A DNA stretch of 64,000 bases, taken from contig WBMV01008303.1 in NCBI GenBank assembly GCA_013396655.1, forward strand, positions 626,822 to 690,821, read 5' to 3'. The position numbers and the translations under genes were made by a program. Positions within the stretch are counted from its first letter, which is position 1, and each line of letters begins with the position of its first letter. A model generated the notes under the pieces. The model made no database searches, was not told where the DNA came from, and was given only the letters and a program-made list of their open reading frames with translations. Shown in pieces: positions 49,727 through 62,400 of the stretch. Source of the DNA: Campylorhamphus procurvoides (taxonomy: Eukaryota > Chordata > Aves > Passeriformes > Dendrocolaptidae).

Positions 49727-52409
49727 AATAGGGCAAATAAACACCAAAACTTGCATCATTTACACTGGAATTTAGTGTAGAGAATTGTCCTTTTGAAATT
49801 ATGAACCAGAAAAAAAAATTAATCAACTGTAAGAATACATGTGAAAGGAGTCACATGTGGGGACAATAAACACACAGTGTGTGCTGGTGAGGGATGATAA
49901 TCACTCTTCCAGCATCTCTATTTGTAGGCTTTTCTTTTTTTATTGCCATGAAATAGCATGATCACCTTTGTAGGCTGTACACAAAGAGGAAGGAGGGCTT
50001 GTCCTTGTTTTTGGAAGTGCTCTGGGGGCACCACATCTGGCAGTAGTTTTCTGCTGTCTTTCTTGAACACCTTGTCCATTGCCAGAATGGTGGACAGGAG
50101 ACTCTTGTATAAAAAGATACCTGCAAGCTGGAAATAATCTATATTTTTACATCTTGAAAAAGTTCCTGCTGTGTCTCTTCACGTGATGCAAGGTGCTGCC
50201 TCTCAGTGTCCCAGGGCATTTGTGTGGCCCTGGAAACACACTCTGCACCCAGAGCAGTCCTGGGGGACAGCATGGGAAAGCCACGATGTGTGTGCAGCTT
50301 TACATCCTTCTGCAAAATGTTTTACAGACTGCTACAAAGAAATCAGGGGCACAGATCAGCAGGGGAGTTTTCTCAATTGCGTTTTTCTTGGATATATGGT
50401 CCATACCAATGATGGAACAGTCTGTGCTGTTTGGGCCCATTAGGTTTCTAGTCTCTTCAGTGCTCTGTTGTCAGCCAGTGTCAGCGTTTCCTCCAGATGA
50501 TCTACTGCTTTGATGTGACTTCCTGCTTTGTGTAAATGTTACAGTGGTGTCTTTGTTTCTGAGTTGTGATAGAGCTGGTTTGCTCTCACTGTTTATAACT
50601 AGGCAGAATTGCAGCAGCAAAAGCACCCTGACAAGTCCCTGATTGCTGCTGGGCACCACTGGAAGGAGAGAAAATACAGAATGTACCTTTTGTCCCTTTC
50701 TTCTGCATGGAGATTTTGAATCTGATGTGAATTTTGCACTAGCAAATCTTGATAAAATTCTCCTTGGAATATTTAAGATTTTAATTTGCTTTGAAGATTT
50801 CTTTGAAACTGCATATTACATCCGTGTGAAAACTGAACATCTGTTCATCCAGCAGGTGTTGACATTGATGATGTGAAGATGTTTCCATTTTCCCCCTCTC
50901 ACTCTGTAGTTGATAGTAACACTGTTGATTTTCTTTCCATATTAAATAGTTGAAAGTTGTCAATTTTATAGCTGTATGGAAAATTCTGTGGATTTTGCAG
51001 AATCTATCCCAGAACGTGGGTTTAGCTTGCAATAGAGCAGATCCTTGAATGAGATTAAAAATGAACATTGTGCTGGACAGCTTTTGATGGTGTGCTCTGG
51101 AACAATGTGGCCATCACCATGTACTTCATAGAGAGTAATGATACTGGAAGATTTTTCCCTTAGGTATTTTTTTGTTTTCAGATTGTGCATGGCTTTGAAA
51201 CTGTTTGAGATATTGAACCTGTCATTTAGATTAGCAATACTCTTGGAGCTCAGGTCTCAGTTTTTCCACCATTTGGTTTGAATAAAATCTCGCCCTTTAG
51301 GGAAAACAGTTTGGCTTAAATACTTCATAGCTGCAATACAGATTGTATGAGTAGATTGTAAAATCTCTGTCGATTCATAGCTGGTGTTTTGTAGCAATTT
51401 CAGTTCTTGACAAATACAGCTCTTAAAACAAGAGTCAGTGGTTGTGCTGTCACTTCTGGGATAGTCTGGAGACCAGAGGGGGCCTCTTGTCTAAGTGCAA
51501 CAAGCAAAGCCTGTGTATTGCTTCAGTGTTTCTGCTTTTCAAATGCGAGAACACTTTTGGATGAGTGTATTCAGCAGGGATATTGAGAAACTTCGTTGAA
51601 TTAAAGTTAATCTCCTTCACCGAGTTTCGCTGCCAAAAACAGTTTTAGTGGGGTATGTTTTTGTTTACAGCAGTACAGCTGATACTTGTCAGCTATCTCA
51701 CTGTATCTTGGCATAGACAAGGCTTGGAAAATGTATCTGAGGAGCAAATTCAAACCCTCCATTCTCACTTAGCCTCCTTGTGTCACATATAGTCTATGAC
51801 ATATAGTGAGAGTTTGCATGCAGCCATTTAAGATCTCTACTTCTGTGAAAAAAGCATAATGTGTAAGTGTAAAAAAAACTTGGCAAGAACAGGTAGCTGT
51901 TGAGTTTCTTGAGTGGGTTTTTTTGTTGCTATTGTTAAATGTAAAAGCAAACAGTTATCATCTAGTTTTCACTGTGACCTTGGACTTTGAACATCCTCAG
52001 AAACTTTGGGATTCTGGTGTTTTCTCCTAACTGCTGAATTGTTTGTGTGTAGCATTTCTGATAAAAGGGAGCATTTGAGATGCACTGAAGCTGACTGCAA
52101 TGAAACCAGAACCAACAGCCATATTCAAATCTATGAAGCATAGTTGGAAATGTGGACTTCATGTGTACTTGGTCATCAGAAATGGGAAAGATTATGGGAT
52201 TGTTCAAAATGCATATGCATTGTACCTGTTTCTATTGTATCTGTTAATCTGGAATTAAAGAACTAAATTGCAAAGCTTTGCATTCTGTTTCAGGACTAAC
52301 ATTGGCTTGAGTCAGATGGGCTGAGTGAAATCAGTGCAATTCTTAGTTTAGCTTTGTCAGTGTTTTCCAATTTTTTGTTAGTATAGTCACAGACTTACTG
52401 GAAACTGTG

Positions 52410-52468
52410 ACTTCTAGCTGGGCTGTCCCTTCCAGCCAGAATTATCCTGTAATCCTATGATTCTGTCA
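52410..52468 (+). mobile_element. Possible CR1 3' tail fragment, sense
   Basis: The order 'gggctgtcccttccagcc', then 'cctgtaatcctatgattctg' resembles the last 50-60 bases of CR1 ('gtcccttccaaccc', 'attctatgattct'). It is short and diverged. Confidence 0.45.
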
Positions 52469-53710
52469 AATAAACTTTCCAGTTGGAGCTACACACTGAT
52501 CTACCCAGCTTGTTTCTACCTATGGCTTAATTGAGTCTTAGAGCTGCTTCCCAGAGGTGAACAAGGATGAAATCTGGTTTCTTTTACATCTATGTTGAGT
52601 AGTAATGATCCATGATCTGGTGTTGGCACGCTGTGTAGCTGATGGCTTGGGGGTAGTTCCGAACACAGTGAGCCTCTTGAGCAGCTAAAATATGTTCCTT
52701 ATTAAAACTCTTGATGAGCATCGTGCTTACGTTGCATTTGTGAAAGTGAGCTATCAGATGGTATTCATTAATTTTGACAAAAGCTGTCTATTTTTCTTCC
52801 TTTGTGAGGTCATCTCAATCTCCAGTCTCATCAAATCGTGCCCCAAGCTGCAATAACCAGTGGATTAGTGTGGGAGGGTTGTTGCTTTATTATGAGTCTG
52901 GGTGACTGTCTGTGTGAATGTGAATTAACAGTCATGGCTTTCAGTTCTTCAGTGGGGTGAGCAGTGGTGCCAAGTAATCCTAAACCTGTTTTCTGAGTCT
53001 CTCTGACTCTACAGAAAAGAAAGTGGGGAAGCAGTCAGTTAATAAAAACTAGCTCAATAAATGTTGGTCATAAAATATTTCCATTTATTGTAAATGGTCT
53101 CCTCGTGGGGAAAGTGTGTGATGTGCAAATGCTGGTTTGCTGCAAAGAGTCTTCATTTCAGTCTTTTATCTAAATGACTGTATATACAGGCCTTAAGAGA
53201 TAGAAGAGGAATGTTAATTGTTTCTCAGGTCGATGTCTGTGCATTAAAAATTGCTAGCATGTGCAGGATTGCTTGAAAGGTTCTTCATAGTGCTGCCTGC
53301 TGAGCTGCTTAACATTCTACAGTCAAAAGGCTGGCTCTGCCCAGTTTCAAGTCGTCTTTTTTTTTTTCATCATCTCTTCCTATTGCCTTGTGAACTCTTT
53401 TCCCCTAATCCCTCTTTCCCTGCATCCCTCATTCTCTGATTGCACTGGCATTGCCTTACTACCAAATAACTGTTTTCTCTTACTCTTTGAATAAATAATT
53501 TTTGCTTCACAGAACAATATCAACGTACAAGCTACAGGGCTAACTCTGTTGCCAAAGGTGCTGTGAGTTGTAAACTGAAATTGCTCAAAGTTCAGAAGCA
53601 ATTAAGAATGAGGGAAGACTATAGAGAAACACCTGTTTACTGACTTAGAAATTACAAGTCTCAGACTAGGTCTTTTATTCTATGATTTTTATTTCTTTCT
53701 TTCCACTTAG

Positions 53711-53730
53711 GTTGTGTACTGCTGTGAGCA
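53711..53730 (+). other. PRKCD: PRKCD exon 2, 5' UTR part, with splice acceptor
   Basis: The acceptor 'atttctttctttccacttag' at 53691-53710 has a long pyrimidine tract. The 20 untranslated bases that follow carry no upstream ATG and place G at -3 and G at +4 around the start codon, which is a good Kozak context. Confidence 0.85.
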
Positions 53731-53839
53731 ATGGCCCCCTTTTTACGGATATCTTTCAACTCCTTTGAGCTGGGACCTGTGCAGAATCAAGAACTGCAGC
53801 CTTTCTGTGCTATCAAGATGAAGGAAGCATTGACTACAG
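53731..53839 (+). CDS. PRKCD: PRKCD coding exon 1: start of the protein kinase C delta C2 domain
   Basis: Encodes residues 1-36 plus the first base of codon 37, from [17 protein letters not shown] to KMKEALTT. This is the signature N-terminus of protein kinase C delta, a diacylglycerol-activated, calcium-independent serine/threonine kinase. PKC theta starts MSPFLRIGLSN and fits much worse. The exon forms the first strands of the C2-like domain, which in PKC delta does not bind calcium and instead docks partners and phosphotyrosine peptides. Compared with human, the loop after ELG is two residues shorter and reads [10 protein letters not shown], and human Tyr12 is Phe here. The exon ends ACTACAG|GTGAGA. 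The start is fixed by family alignment and a good Kozak context. A PKC delta paralogue cannot be excluded from 123 residues. Confidence 0.95.
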
Positions 53840-55721
53840 GTGAGATTACAAATGAGAATGCTTTCCTGAATATGAATGAGTTTTTGAGAAATACTCTAAT
53901 CCTTCTTAGTCTGTGAATGGTAGTGAGTCCTGCCATTCTTGTCATGCCAAGCACTTAAACATGAACTTTTCTTTCAGAATGGGAGAAATAACAATGGCTG
54001 TTTTCTCTACCTTCACATTAAAACATGGCTTTTTTATTAATGCTTTCCTGCCCTGCAACCAGAGAGCTCAGCACTTGGTAGGGCGATGTCTAAGATTTCT
54101 AATTTCTTACTTCAACACCAACATACAGCAATTCACAAAATATGTGGGGAAGCAGGTGAAAAATCACTTTGGCACGGGTTAGGGTGAGTTTGTGAGTTTT
54201 GCATGACTGAGATTTGCAAATGTTAAATGAAGCAATGTCCTCTCCAGCTCCTCAAGTGCCAAACGTTAACTGAGGCATTTTTTGTTGGAATTGTTTGCTT
54301 GAAGTGCACCTGAGGTCTTTTTAGCACCTCCCTGTTCACCAGGCCCTCAGCCTTCAAAGGCTTCATCTTTACAGAAACTGGTCAAAAGGCTTATAATATT
54401 TTGTGACATTTGGCTGAGATACACCACTGTAGCCAAACAGGACAAGAGGGAATTGCTGTTCTGGGTTAGACCACAGCAGTTTAATCCTGCAGTATGGCTC
54501 TAGGGCATCACAAAACATCAAAGAAGGCAGGAAAGGGTGAATTTTCTTCTTGCTCACAATGTGATTGGTCTTCCCCATTATTGCTGGCAGTAAAAGCTTC
54601 ATTTAAACCCTAAGTGCAAGGCATGGTGCACTTTCCAGAAAGTGTTGGCATCAAGCAAATGCATTAAGCTCCAAAGAAGCAGTTTCCTGGTCTGCTGGGA
54701 GAAACTCTAACGAAATGGTGTTGAAGGTGTTGCAGCTGCCAGAATGTGTAGAGAGGTGAAAGTGATCTAAATAAATACACCTTTGTTTTCCCCCCACCCC
54801 CTTCAGCCATTGGCTTTTGAAAAGTAGAATTGTCCCAACATTTCCCCTCTTTGCTTCCACATGTTTTTGAGGTACTGAAAAAATGGAGGGCAAGAGGGCA
54901 GTGAACCTTGGAGAAGTAACTGATTGGGGTAACCAGGAAAACAATCTGATGCTCCTGTTGTCAGTTTGACAAGATCTGGAACAGCTTTTCGTTGGATTTG
55001 CCTGCTGAAACATGATCAGGGAAAAGCTTATTGTATAGGAAGAAGAAAATCATATTGCCTAATGATTAGGCATTAAGCCAGTTTGCAAACATGTGACATG
55101 TTTTGGAGCCAGTAGCTTTAGCAGAGAAGCAAAGAAGGCCTGAACACAGGAGGGGTAGGAACAGTGTTCTTAAAGGCTGTTCTTTGTTTGAACACTTAAC
55201 TGTTCATTTGCAGGCAGGCAGTGTGATCCATGACAAATCTGGATTAGTATCATTTTAATTGCAAAAGCAGCATTGCCAGGCTGGAAGTTGTTGCCAGTAA
55301 TTCAGACACCTTTGTTTTACGTGGGGTAAAGATTTATATAGTGACTGATCAAAGGACATCTTAACTGGGACATGGGAATAGAGTCCTGTGAATGGACTGA
55401 AATAGTTCTCTGCCCATCTAAGAATCTTACAGAGTATTACCAATGCTTTTACAAACTGCTGCTATTTCTGCAAACCCTAAATTATTGTCAAAGGTTCTAC
55501 AAATAGGTGCAATTGCTCCTATTCCCAAGGCTGCCTCCTGAAGTGTGCTTTTTTGATGAAGGGGTCAGGCTTTAGCAATCTGAAAAGTAGGCCAGTGTAA
55601 AAGCCTTGCTGTGCAGAAATCCTGATTTTAATCCCTCCTTGCCTTCATTGTCCATCCTTAAACTCTCCAAATTCTGTTTAGTTTGAGTCCTCCCTGTATA
55701 TTTCCACCATAAACAGGGAAG

Positions 55722-56262
55722 TGATTGTCGCCTTGCACTGGTGAGACTGCACCTCAAATCCTGGGTTCAGTTTTGGACCCCTCACAACAAAAAGGACATT
55801 GAGGGGGTAGAGCATGTCCAGAGAAGGGCAACAGAGCTGGGGAAGGGTCTGGAGCACAGGTTTGATGAGGAGGAGCTGGGGGGGCTCAGCCTGGAGAAAA
55901 GGAGGCTCAGGGGGGACCTTCGTGCTCTCTACAACTCCTTGACAGGAGGTTGTGGCCAGATGGGGCTCAGGGTCTTCTCCCAAATATCAAGTGACAGGAT
56001 GAGAAGAAATGGCCTCGAGTTGTGCCATGGGAGGTTTATACTGGATATTAAGACAAATGTCTCACTGAAAGGGTTGTCAAGCAGTGGAACAGGCTGTCCA
56101 GGGAAGTGGTGGAGTCCCCATCCCTGGAGGGATTAAAAAGGACCTGTACATGTGGCACCTGGGAACATGGTTTAGTGGTGGCCTTGGCAGGGCTGGGTTA
56201 ATGGTTGGGCTTGATGATCCTAATGCTCTTTTTCAATCTAAATGATTTTATAATTCTGTGAT
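55722..56262 (+). mobile_element. CR1 LINE fragment with ORF2 C-terminus, sense, about 540 bp
   Basis: The longest CR1 piece in the window. It runs from 'cttgcactggtgagactgca' through 'agaagggcaacagagctggg', 'gtctggagcacaggtttgat' and 'ctcagcctggagaaaaggag', to the 3' UTR blocks 'aagtggtggagtcccc', 'ccttggcagggctgggtta' and 'gggcttgatgatcc', ending 'ataattctgtgat'. An open frame at 55741-56136 encodes the C-terminal end of the CR1 ORF2 protein, including [17 protein letters not shown] and [16 protein letters not shown]. The upstream reverse transcriptase and endonuclease parts are missing, so it cannot move by itself. The frame runs unbroken for about 130 codons to the ORF2 stop, so this copy may be fairly young. 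Confidence 0.95.
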
Positions 56263-57139
56263 AATACTTTGAAATTTTTCCGTAGTACAGGGCTCTGGAA
56301 GTTGGTTTGCACTGTGAAGGCTTTGAGGTTTTTTTGTGTCTGCAGAGTTTCCCCAATTCAAGAGAAAAGCTTTTCACTGAGTAGAGGGGAGCTCAAGTGT
56401 CCTTTGCAATGGAGGAGGTCCTCAGGTGGCCATTTCTGAGCATTTGGGAATGTCCTTTGGCAGGCAGCTCAGGTCTGCTGTCCAGGCTGTGAGTTGCAGG
56501 GCTGCTGTTGGCAGGAATTCCCTAATAAAGCAGTACAAGGACACAGTTCCTAACACTTGTTTGCAGAGCTCAGCACAACTGAGTGGAGTCATCCAGCAAG
56601 CTGTTAATGAATGAACACTGACTTTGCCTTGAGTTTCCAGGAAGGTTTTAAAATATTGAGGATCTATAACAAATCACACTGCAGCTTCCTGGGGACAGGT
56701 CCAGCTATTTAATATGCTTTTCTACTGCCTTAATATCATAGCAACAAATGGATCATTCGGAGCTGGAAAGGCACTTAGCACTTATATTGCAAAGAATGAT
56801 TTTGATAAATAGCAGAAATTGTGTAGAATGTATAAAATAATATTAATTTCCCTCTGCACAAATGGAGAAGAATTGGTTTGGCAGCAAATCACAGAGGAAA
56901 ACTGGGTTGTGGCATTTGTGTGCCAGAGTCACAATGAAGAGTTGGATGTTGTTCCTTGGGAGGCAACATCATTTTGGGTGTGTTGATGGGACTAAAAGAC
57001 CCAGATCTAGAAATCTGCTAACGCTTATTATAGATTGTGCAGTCACTGGCTGTTTTCTCTGCTGTTTTCTCTGCCTGAGGTAAGGACAGGAAGAAATTGG
57101 CTTAACAGGTAGCAAGGGAGACTGAAGCTGTGTATTAGA

Positions 57140-57200
57140 AGTACAGAATACTAGATTGGAAGGCACTTCAAGGATCATCCAGTCAAACCTTCCTTGACAA
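57140..57200 (-). mobile_element. CR1 3'-end fragment, antisense, about 60 bp
   Basis: The sequence 'acagaatactagattggaag' then 'cacttcaaggatcatccagt' matches the complement of a CR1 terminus ('acagaatcatagaatggttggaaggga', 'ctcaaggatcatctagtcc'). It is short and diverged. Confidence 0.75.
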
Positions 57201-57929
57201 AAGGAAAAAAATCCATCAAATAAGGTTAATGAAGCACTCTAAAACTCCTAACAAAGGAGTCTGCTGAGATGTCCTTATGGGGGAATAGGTAAATAGTACC
57301 AAAAAAAAGCATTTCACCTTTTTTCTTACTCCTTAATGACACAAAGTCTGCATGTGCCAGAGGGGACAGATAAGGCCCTGAAATATTCTTTAAAAAGTAG
57401 CAGTCATGGTAGAGACAGAGTACAATGTCAAGGAGAGTGACTTATCCCAACATTTCACTTGTATTCAGCGCTTGGAAGTAGATTAATGAAATGTGAAACC
57501 TTTCATCTCTCAGACACTGCTTTCAATTTAAACTGGGTCAGTGTAAGGTGTATCTTAATTTATCTTAGAGCAGTGGGTATTCACTATGATTTATACCAGA
57601 ATGGAGCCCTGAAAGTATTCCCTGTCCAGCTGTGGCTGACTAAACCAGCTTCTGGAATTCCAGAATGGGGTTTGTCCCTCCTGGTCTCTGGTTGCATGTT
57701 AACATCTTCACTGCCTTTGTGTGACGGTTTGTGAGGGAGAGATTGGCCTTCCAAGTCATGAACGTTTGAATAGAATATTTAAACTTTGGCCCAATCGCAG
57801 TAAAAGAAGTTGTAAGTCTGCTTTTAGTGTTAGTACAAGTATTCTCTGTTTTATTTTGCTGAGTTTAAGTACTAGATCTACACTATTTGATTTTACAGTT
57901 TCTGTCCTTTCTGGGTTTGTGACTTTCAG

Positions 57930-58129
57930 AGAGAGGCAAAACTCTGCTTCAGAAGAAACCTACCATGTATCCAGAATGGAAGTCGACTTTTGATGCCCAC
58001 ATTTATGAGGGCCGGGTGATCCAGATCGTGCTCATGAAAGGCCCAGAGGAGCCGCTGTCGGAGGTGACTGTGGGTGTGTCGGTCCTGGCAGAGCGGTGCA
58101 AGAAAGGCAATGGCAAAGCAGAATTCTGG
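57930..58129 (+). CDS. PRKCD: PRKCD coding exon 2: core of the C2 domain
   Basis: Completes codon 37 (Glu, matching ERGKTL in human) and encodes residues 38-103, through [21 protein letters not shown] and the [19 protein letters not shown] stretch to AEFW. This is the best conserved part of the PKC delta C2 domain. The residues matching human Thr50, Tyr52 and Tyr64, which are reported phosphorylation sites, are present as Thr48, Tyr50 and Tyr62 because of the two-residue deletion upstream. Human RAAEEPV is KGPEEPL here. The phase is 1 on entry and 0 on exit, and fits both neighbouring exons exactly. Splice sites are TTTCAG|AGAG and TTCTGG|GTAAGG. The local sequence is more GC-rich than the intron around it, as expected for conserved coding sequence. 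Confidence 0.97.
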
Positions 58130-59413
58130 GTAAGGCAGAAGATTCATCCCCCAACATTTCTTTCAAGCTAAATGAAAGCCATGTGTCTTTTACACTTGAA
58201 GGGACTTACAGATTTTCTTAGGTCCGTTGGATCTCATTGGTTTGTATTTTGCTGTTACACTTGGGGTTTTTCCACACCTTGCCTTGAATGCTGAGAGAAT
58301 AATAATTATTCCAAAGAGTAAAAAAACTAATAGTGGTCAGTTTTAGCTTTAGTGATTAGTTTTAGCCAGTTCAGTGGTCTGAAACCCTTTGCTTATTATC
58401 ACAGAACAGGCACCACATAGATACCAGCAGTGTTAAGCTCTCTCTGTTCAACCTGTCATGACTTGGACAGACCACCATGGCCAGCAGAGATGTTAGTTCC
58501 CTTACCATAGCCTACAAGGTTATTTGTGTGTGTGGAGACACAGCCCAGCAGTAGTAGCTGTAACTGAGGTCTTTACCTTCTGTAAACTTTGCTGGGCAGA
58601 TGTTCTGAGTGTGAGACATTGCCTTAAAGATGAAAACTTACTCATTATCCCAGTAGGATGATGGGATTTGAGGGGATATGTTCATGGGTCTATCTAATGT
58701 AACTGTGGTTTGGTTTTATTTGGGGGTTGGGTTTTTTCCTCCAAAGTTGTATTTAGTGTAACCCAGGGATATTTTCCTCTGTACTGAAGTGAAGATTGAA
58801 TCACACTTTCATTTTTCAGTGCTTCTTATCTTTTATAAAGGCAGCATTTTAAGAATTAGTGGTTACTTTCTGAGCACAGGAACTGACCTCAGCTATTGGC
58901 TTAAAAGGCACTTGGGTTTGGTTTTTTTGCTGGTCTGTAGAATTTGCTGCAGAAACCACATATAATGGTTCAAGGGTAAAGGAAAATAAATTTTGATGAT
59001 ACCACATTTTTTTTGTTATGGACAATAGCATTTGATATTGCTATGGTTTGTACTCCCTATAAACTTATAAAGGATTATACAGACTTCTAAAACTGGGTTC
59101 CTGTGCACACTGAGTTTACTAATAGTAAAAACAGAAGCCAGCAAACTTATTTGCAAAAAGAGGGAAGGGACATGCACAAACAATGTGAATTCTGCCTGTG
59201 CTGAACTCCTGGGTAGACATCAAAGCAGTGCAGCACATTAGTAAAAGCAAGAGAATAAAAGCCCCTGACTCAGGTGCAGCAAGGAGTTATGGAAGAGCAT
59301 TGTAATCAAACAGTTATTCAATATTCTACCTTGAGTCCCTAGAAAGAGCTGTTTAAATTCCAAAGAGAGTCAGTCAACCACACCCTTCACTGTTGGTATC
59401 TTTCTTTCCACAG
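58130..59413 (+). other. PRKCD: PRKCD intron 3, about 1.3 kb
   Basis: Bounded by GTAAGG and the acceptor 'ggtatctttctttccacag'. AT-rich, with T-runs and no recognised repeat or gene. Confidence 0.9.
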
Positions 59414-59474
59414 CTTGACCTTCAACCTCAGGGGAAGGTGCTGATGGCTGTGCAGTATTTTTTGGAAGATGCAG
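59414..59474 (+). CDS. PRKCD: PRKCD coding exon 3: end of the C2 domain (gene continues beyond the window)
   Basis: Encodes residues 104-123, LDLQPQGKVLMAVQYFLEDA, plus one base of the next codon. The human counterpart is LDLQPQAKVLMSVQYFLEDV. This is the last strand of the C2 domain. In PKC delta the next exon begins the linker toward the pseudosubstrate and the first C1 zinc finger. I looked for that exon (linker and the NRRGAIKQAK pseudosubstrate motif) in 59475-64000 and did not see it, so it lies beyond the right edge. The donor is GATGCAG|GTAATG. The window therefore holds about 123 of some 675 residues and no catalytic residues. Confidence 0.95.
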
Positions 59475-62400
59475 GTAATGTCAACTGTTTATGTTCAGTC
59501 AGTTATGTGAAAAAAGGTTTAATTTTTACAGTCCTTTTGCAGAACACAGAATGTAGCTCACACAAAAATATCACCTGGTTTCCTGAGTAGAATTTTCTGA
59601 TGTTATCAATTTGTTTTCTATGGTTTTTTTGTTATGTGGACTCATGGTTGGGTTTGTTAATTTCTAAATGCCTTTGTGTCTCTAAATGCTGTTGCATTTA
59701 GACACTTTTGTATCTTTGATATGTCTGTCCTTGTGCTTTGATGTGATAAAAAAGATATCAGTTCCTTTTTAGATGCAAAGAAGTTAAATCTCTTGTTCTA
59801 GTTTATGTGGGAGACGTTTTGTGGATTGGAGAAGTGGGTCTGAGTTTCCTGGGATTCAGACATTGCATTCACTAACCATGGAAACTGGTTGTAGTAGTGG
59901 CTGAATGGTTTAGTGTTAGAATGCAAATCTAGTCAGTGTTCTGACACACAAGTTTAAAAAGTGAATATGTTGCGTCAGAAATATACACACACTATTTGGA
60001 AAGAAACTCAGAGGGAAGCTTTGACTACAATACTAAAAACAAGTATTGTAGCCTGGATTTGTGTATCTGTGGAATCCTTTCCTAAAAGGAAAAGCTGTAA
60101 ACCTCACAACTTGCTTAGCTAGTGGTTACAACTTTCCCATACTAGGAATCATGAAACCATTATTTCTTGGGAATAATATTAGAATTATAACTGCTCTGCC
60201 ATATGAGTCTATCAGTTTTACAAGGTTTATTGCTATGTGTTTATAAATAATAAGTGGAGAGAGTAAACAGAAAGTCTTGAGGCAATGCTGTTTTTTCCCC
60301 CAGAGATACGTACAGGGAGCACAGTTCTTGTCTTACAGAACCAGTTAATTGTGAAGGTCCCGTACATTTTTGTCCCATGTGTGCAATCTGTGTAGCAGGT
60401 ACTAGAACAGGTACCAAAGACAGAACGTGATCTACAGTAAGTGACATTTCAAAATTGACATTTTATCTTTGTGATGGCAAACTCCCCCCAGCTTACATGC
60501 CTTTTGTTTTGTCTCTGAAACGTTGACCCTTTAAAGCAAATTTTTAAAAAAATGTAGAACTTTCAAGAGTGGTAGGTTTTTCTGAAGGGCCAAAGCTCTC
60601 TGTTCATGCTCCAGTAATACTCTGGTTTGCATTCAAACTGTTGTGAGCCATTGTTTTAAAACACCTTAATCTTGGTCTTTGTCATGGTTTCCTGTGCAAG
60701 GCTGTTTCAGAGGGCAGTGGTATTACACGAATCTTGTTTAATGAGACATACAGAAATTCATTTCCCCTTGAAACATAAAAGTTTCTTAACCAAACCTGTA
60801 CACACTCAGTTTCTGTATTCTCAGTTGCTTATTTGCTGAGGCTGGAGCATGTTTCCTCCTCTCCATACGGACATGAGGAAAATTAGAGATGGCATAAGTG
60901 AAAACCTTCCATAATTTATTATTACCTGTTAGTAGGAAAGTGAAATATTTGTGTGCTGTAAGTATTAAAATAATTGCACTTCGTAATCTAAATAATTCAA
61001 AAATAGATACCATGTTCTTGCAGTTCTTCTCATTGCCTTTATTAGGGATTATTATGGATGGTAGTGAATGAAGCCTGAATACCAAACAGATCATTAATTC
61101 CTGCAATCAGACTTTAAGTGGAAAGTTAAGATTCAGCTGTTAATGCACTTTTTGCATTTTCTGTCTTGCAATGACTTCCTATTTACCCTCTGCTTGATAT
61201 AAAATGAGTCACCTTTTTGGTAACTAAACCACAGAGATGGTGGAAACTGCCTTTCAAGACATTTCAGTACATTTATACATCTGCATTTTGTGAAGGGAAG
61301 TCACTCAATCTGATACTTGATGTGAACACTGCAAATATCAATACATTTTAACACACTACTACTCCTCAAAATTATAAACCTACCTCATGTCAGTATCTCT
61401 ACACAGGCAAACGTTGAATGATCTTGGCTCATCACTGCAGTGCTGTAAATGTTTTCCCTAGTTAAATTTGCAGTTACCAGTATTAGAGCAGAGAGGTTTA
61501 TGAGTGTGTTACAAGGATGTTTGTATTAACCTCCATTCTTGGCATTGCTAAAACCCTTAGTTAATGGCTGAAAGCTCAGAGACAGTTCACATTCCTTCCT
61601 ATACAGATGCCATTTTGTTCTCTCTCTGACCTGCCTTTCCCTACAGAACTCTATGGTTGCTGTGTTTCTAAAACACTAAAAAAGGCTTGTTCTGAAACTG
61701 GTATTTCACTTGTTCCCTAGTTTATTAAAAAGAATTGCTACCATCAGTATCTTTGAGTTATGGGTGCTACCTTTTGTTTGAAAATCTTCAAGCACTTTGC
61801 AAAAGTCAGTAATTCTTTCTTTGGCTAATTTTGCAAACGAAAGCTGCTGTTTTTCAAACCTTTCTTCTAAGTAGCAAATATTCTGCCATCTTTAGAGAAA
61901 ACTGCTTTCCTCTGATTCAAAGGTGCAGAGCAGAGAAATGAGAACGTTATTGCTCCATTAACAGGTATATTATCAGAGAAAAAATCACTGGTATTAACAT
62001 TTCCTCCATGGTAGGTTACACTGAGAGGTTCATTTTTATATTGTTTTTGCAGATTGGGGCCTGACCAGTTAATTTAGAGCTATGCATGAAAAGTCTTCCC
62101 TAGAGGGCTTTTTGCTTTCTAAATCCTGTAAAATGGGGACTGCAGAGCCCTGACTTAGAGCTATCAAAGAAATTCTTTGTCTTCTGCCCTGTAATTTTAA
62201 TGTAAGTTTGTGCTGGAAATTTAAAAGTTTTTTCTCCTGGTGTGTGAAACATGAGAACAGGGTGTTGACCTCAATTTTAATTTCAGAATATTGTTTTCCT
62301 TCTGCCCCTCCTTCACCAGTTGTAGTATTGAAACTAGGTTATAATTCTCCAAAGCAGCTTTAGTTTTAATAAGTGGGAGTTGCAATACGTTTAATGCTTT

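Larger units (their letters stand above)
20331..53710 (+). other. PRKCD: PRKCD intron 1, about 34 kb, counted from 19811
   Basis: There is no recognisable coding gene between the CpG island and the acceptor before the PRKCD start codon. The + strand is T-rich throughout, as expected for the sense strand of a transcribed intron. Contents: CR1 copies at 22249-22376, 46208-46598 and 47445-47742, a possible CR1 tail at 52410-52468, poly-A or poly-T tracts, a short 18-bp duplication at 38189-38224, exon-like segments at 33584-33624 and 35868-35930, and CpG-retaining patches at about 23335-23400, 24885-25220 and 41205-41285. Open frames of up to 192 codons occur on both strands but have no family resemblance. 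Additional 5' UTR exons may be hidden here. Confidence 0.6.
53840..57929 (+). other. PRKCD: PRKCD intron 2, about 4.1 kb
   Basis: Bounded by GTGAGA and the acceptor 'gggtttgtgactttcag'. It contains a long CR1 fragment (55722-56262) and a short antisense one (57140-57200). Nothing else is recognised. Open frames inside it (for example 53913-54182 and 54651-55013) have no family resemblance. Confidence 0.85.
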
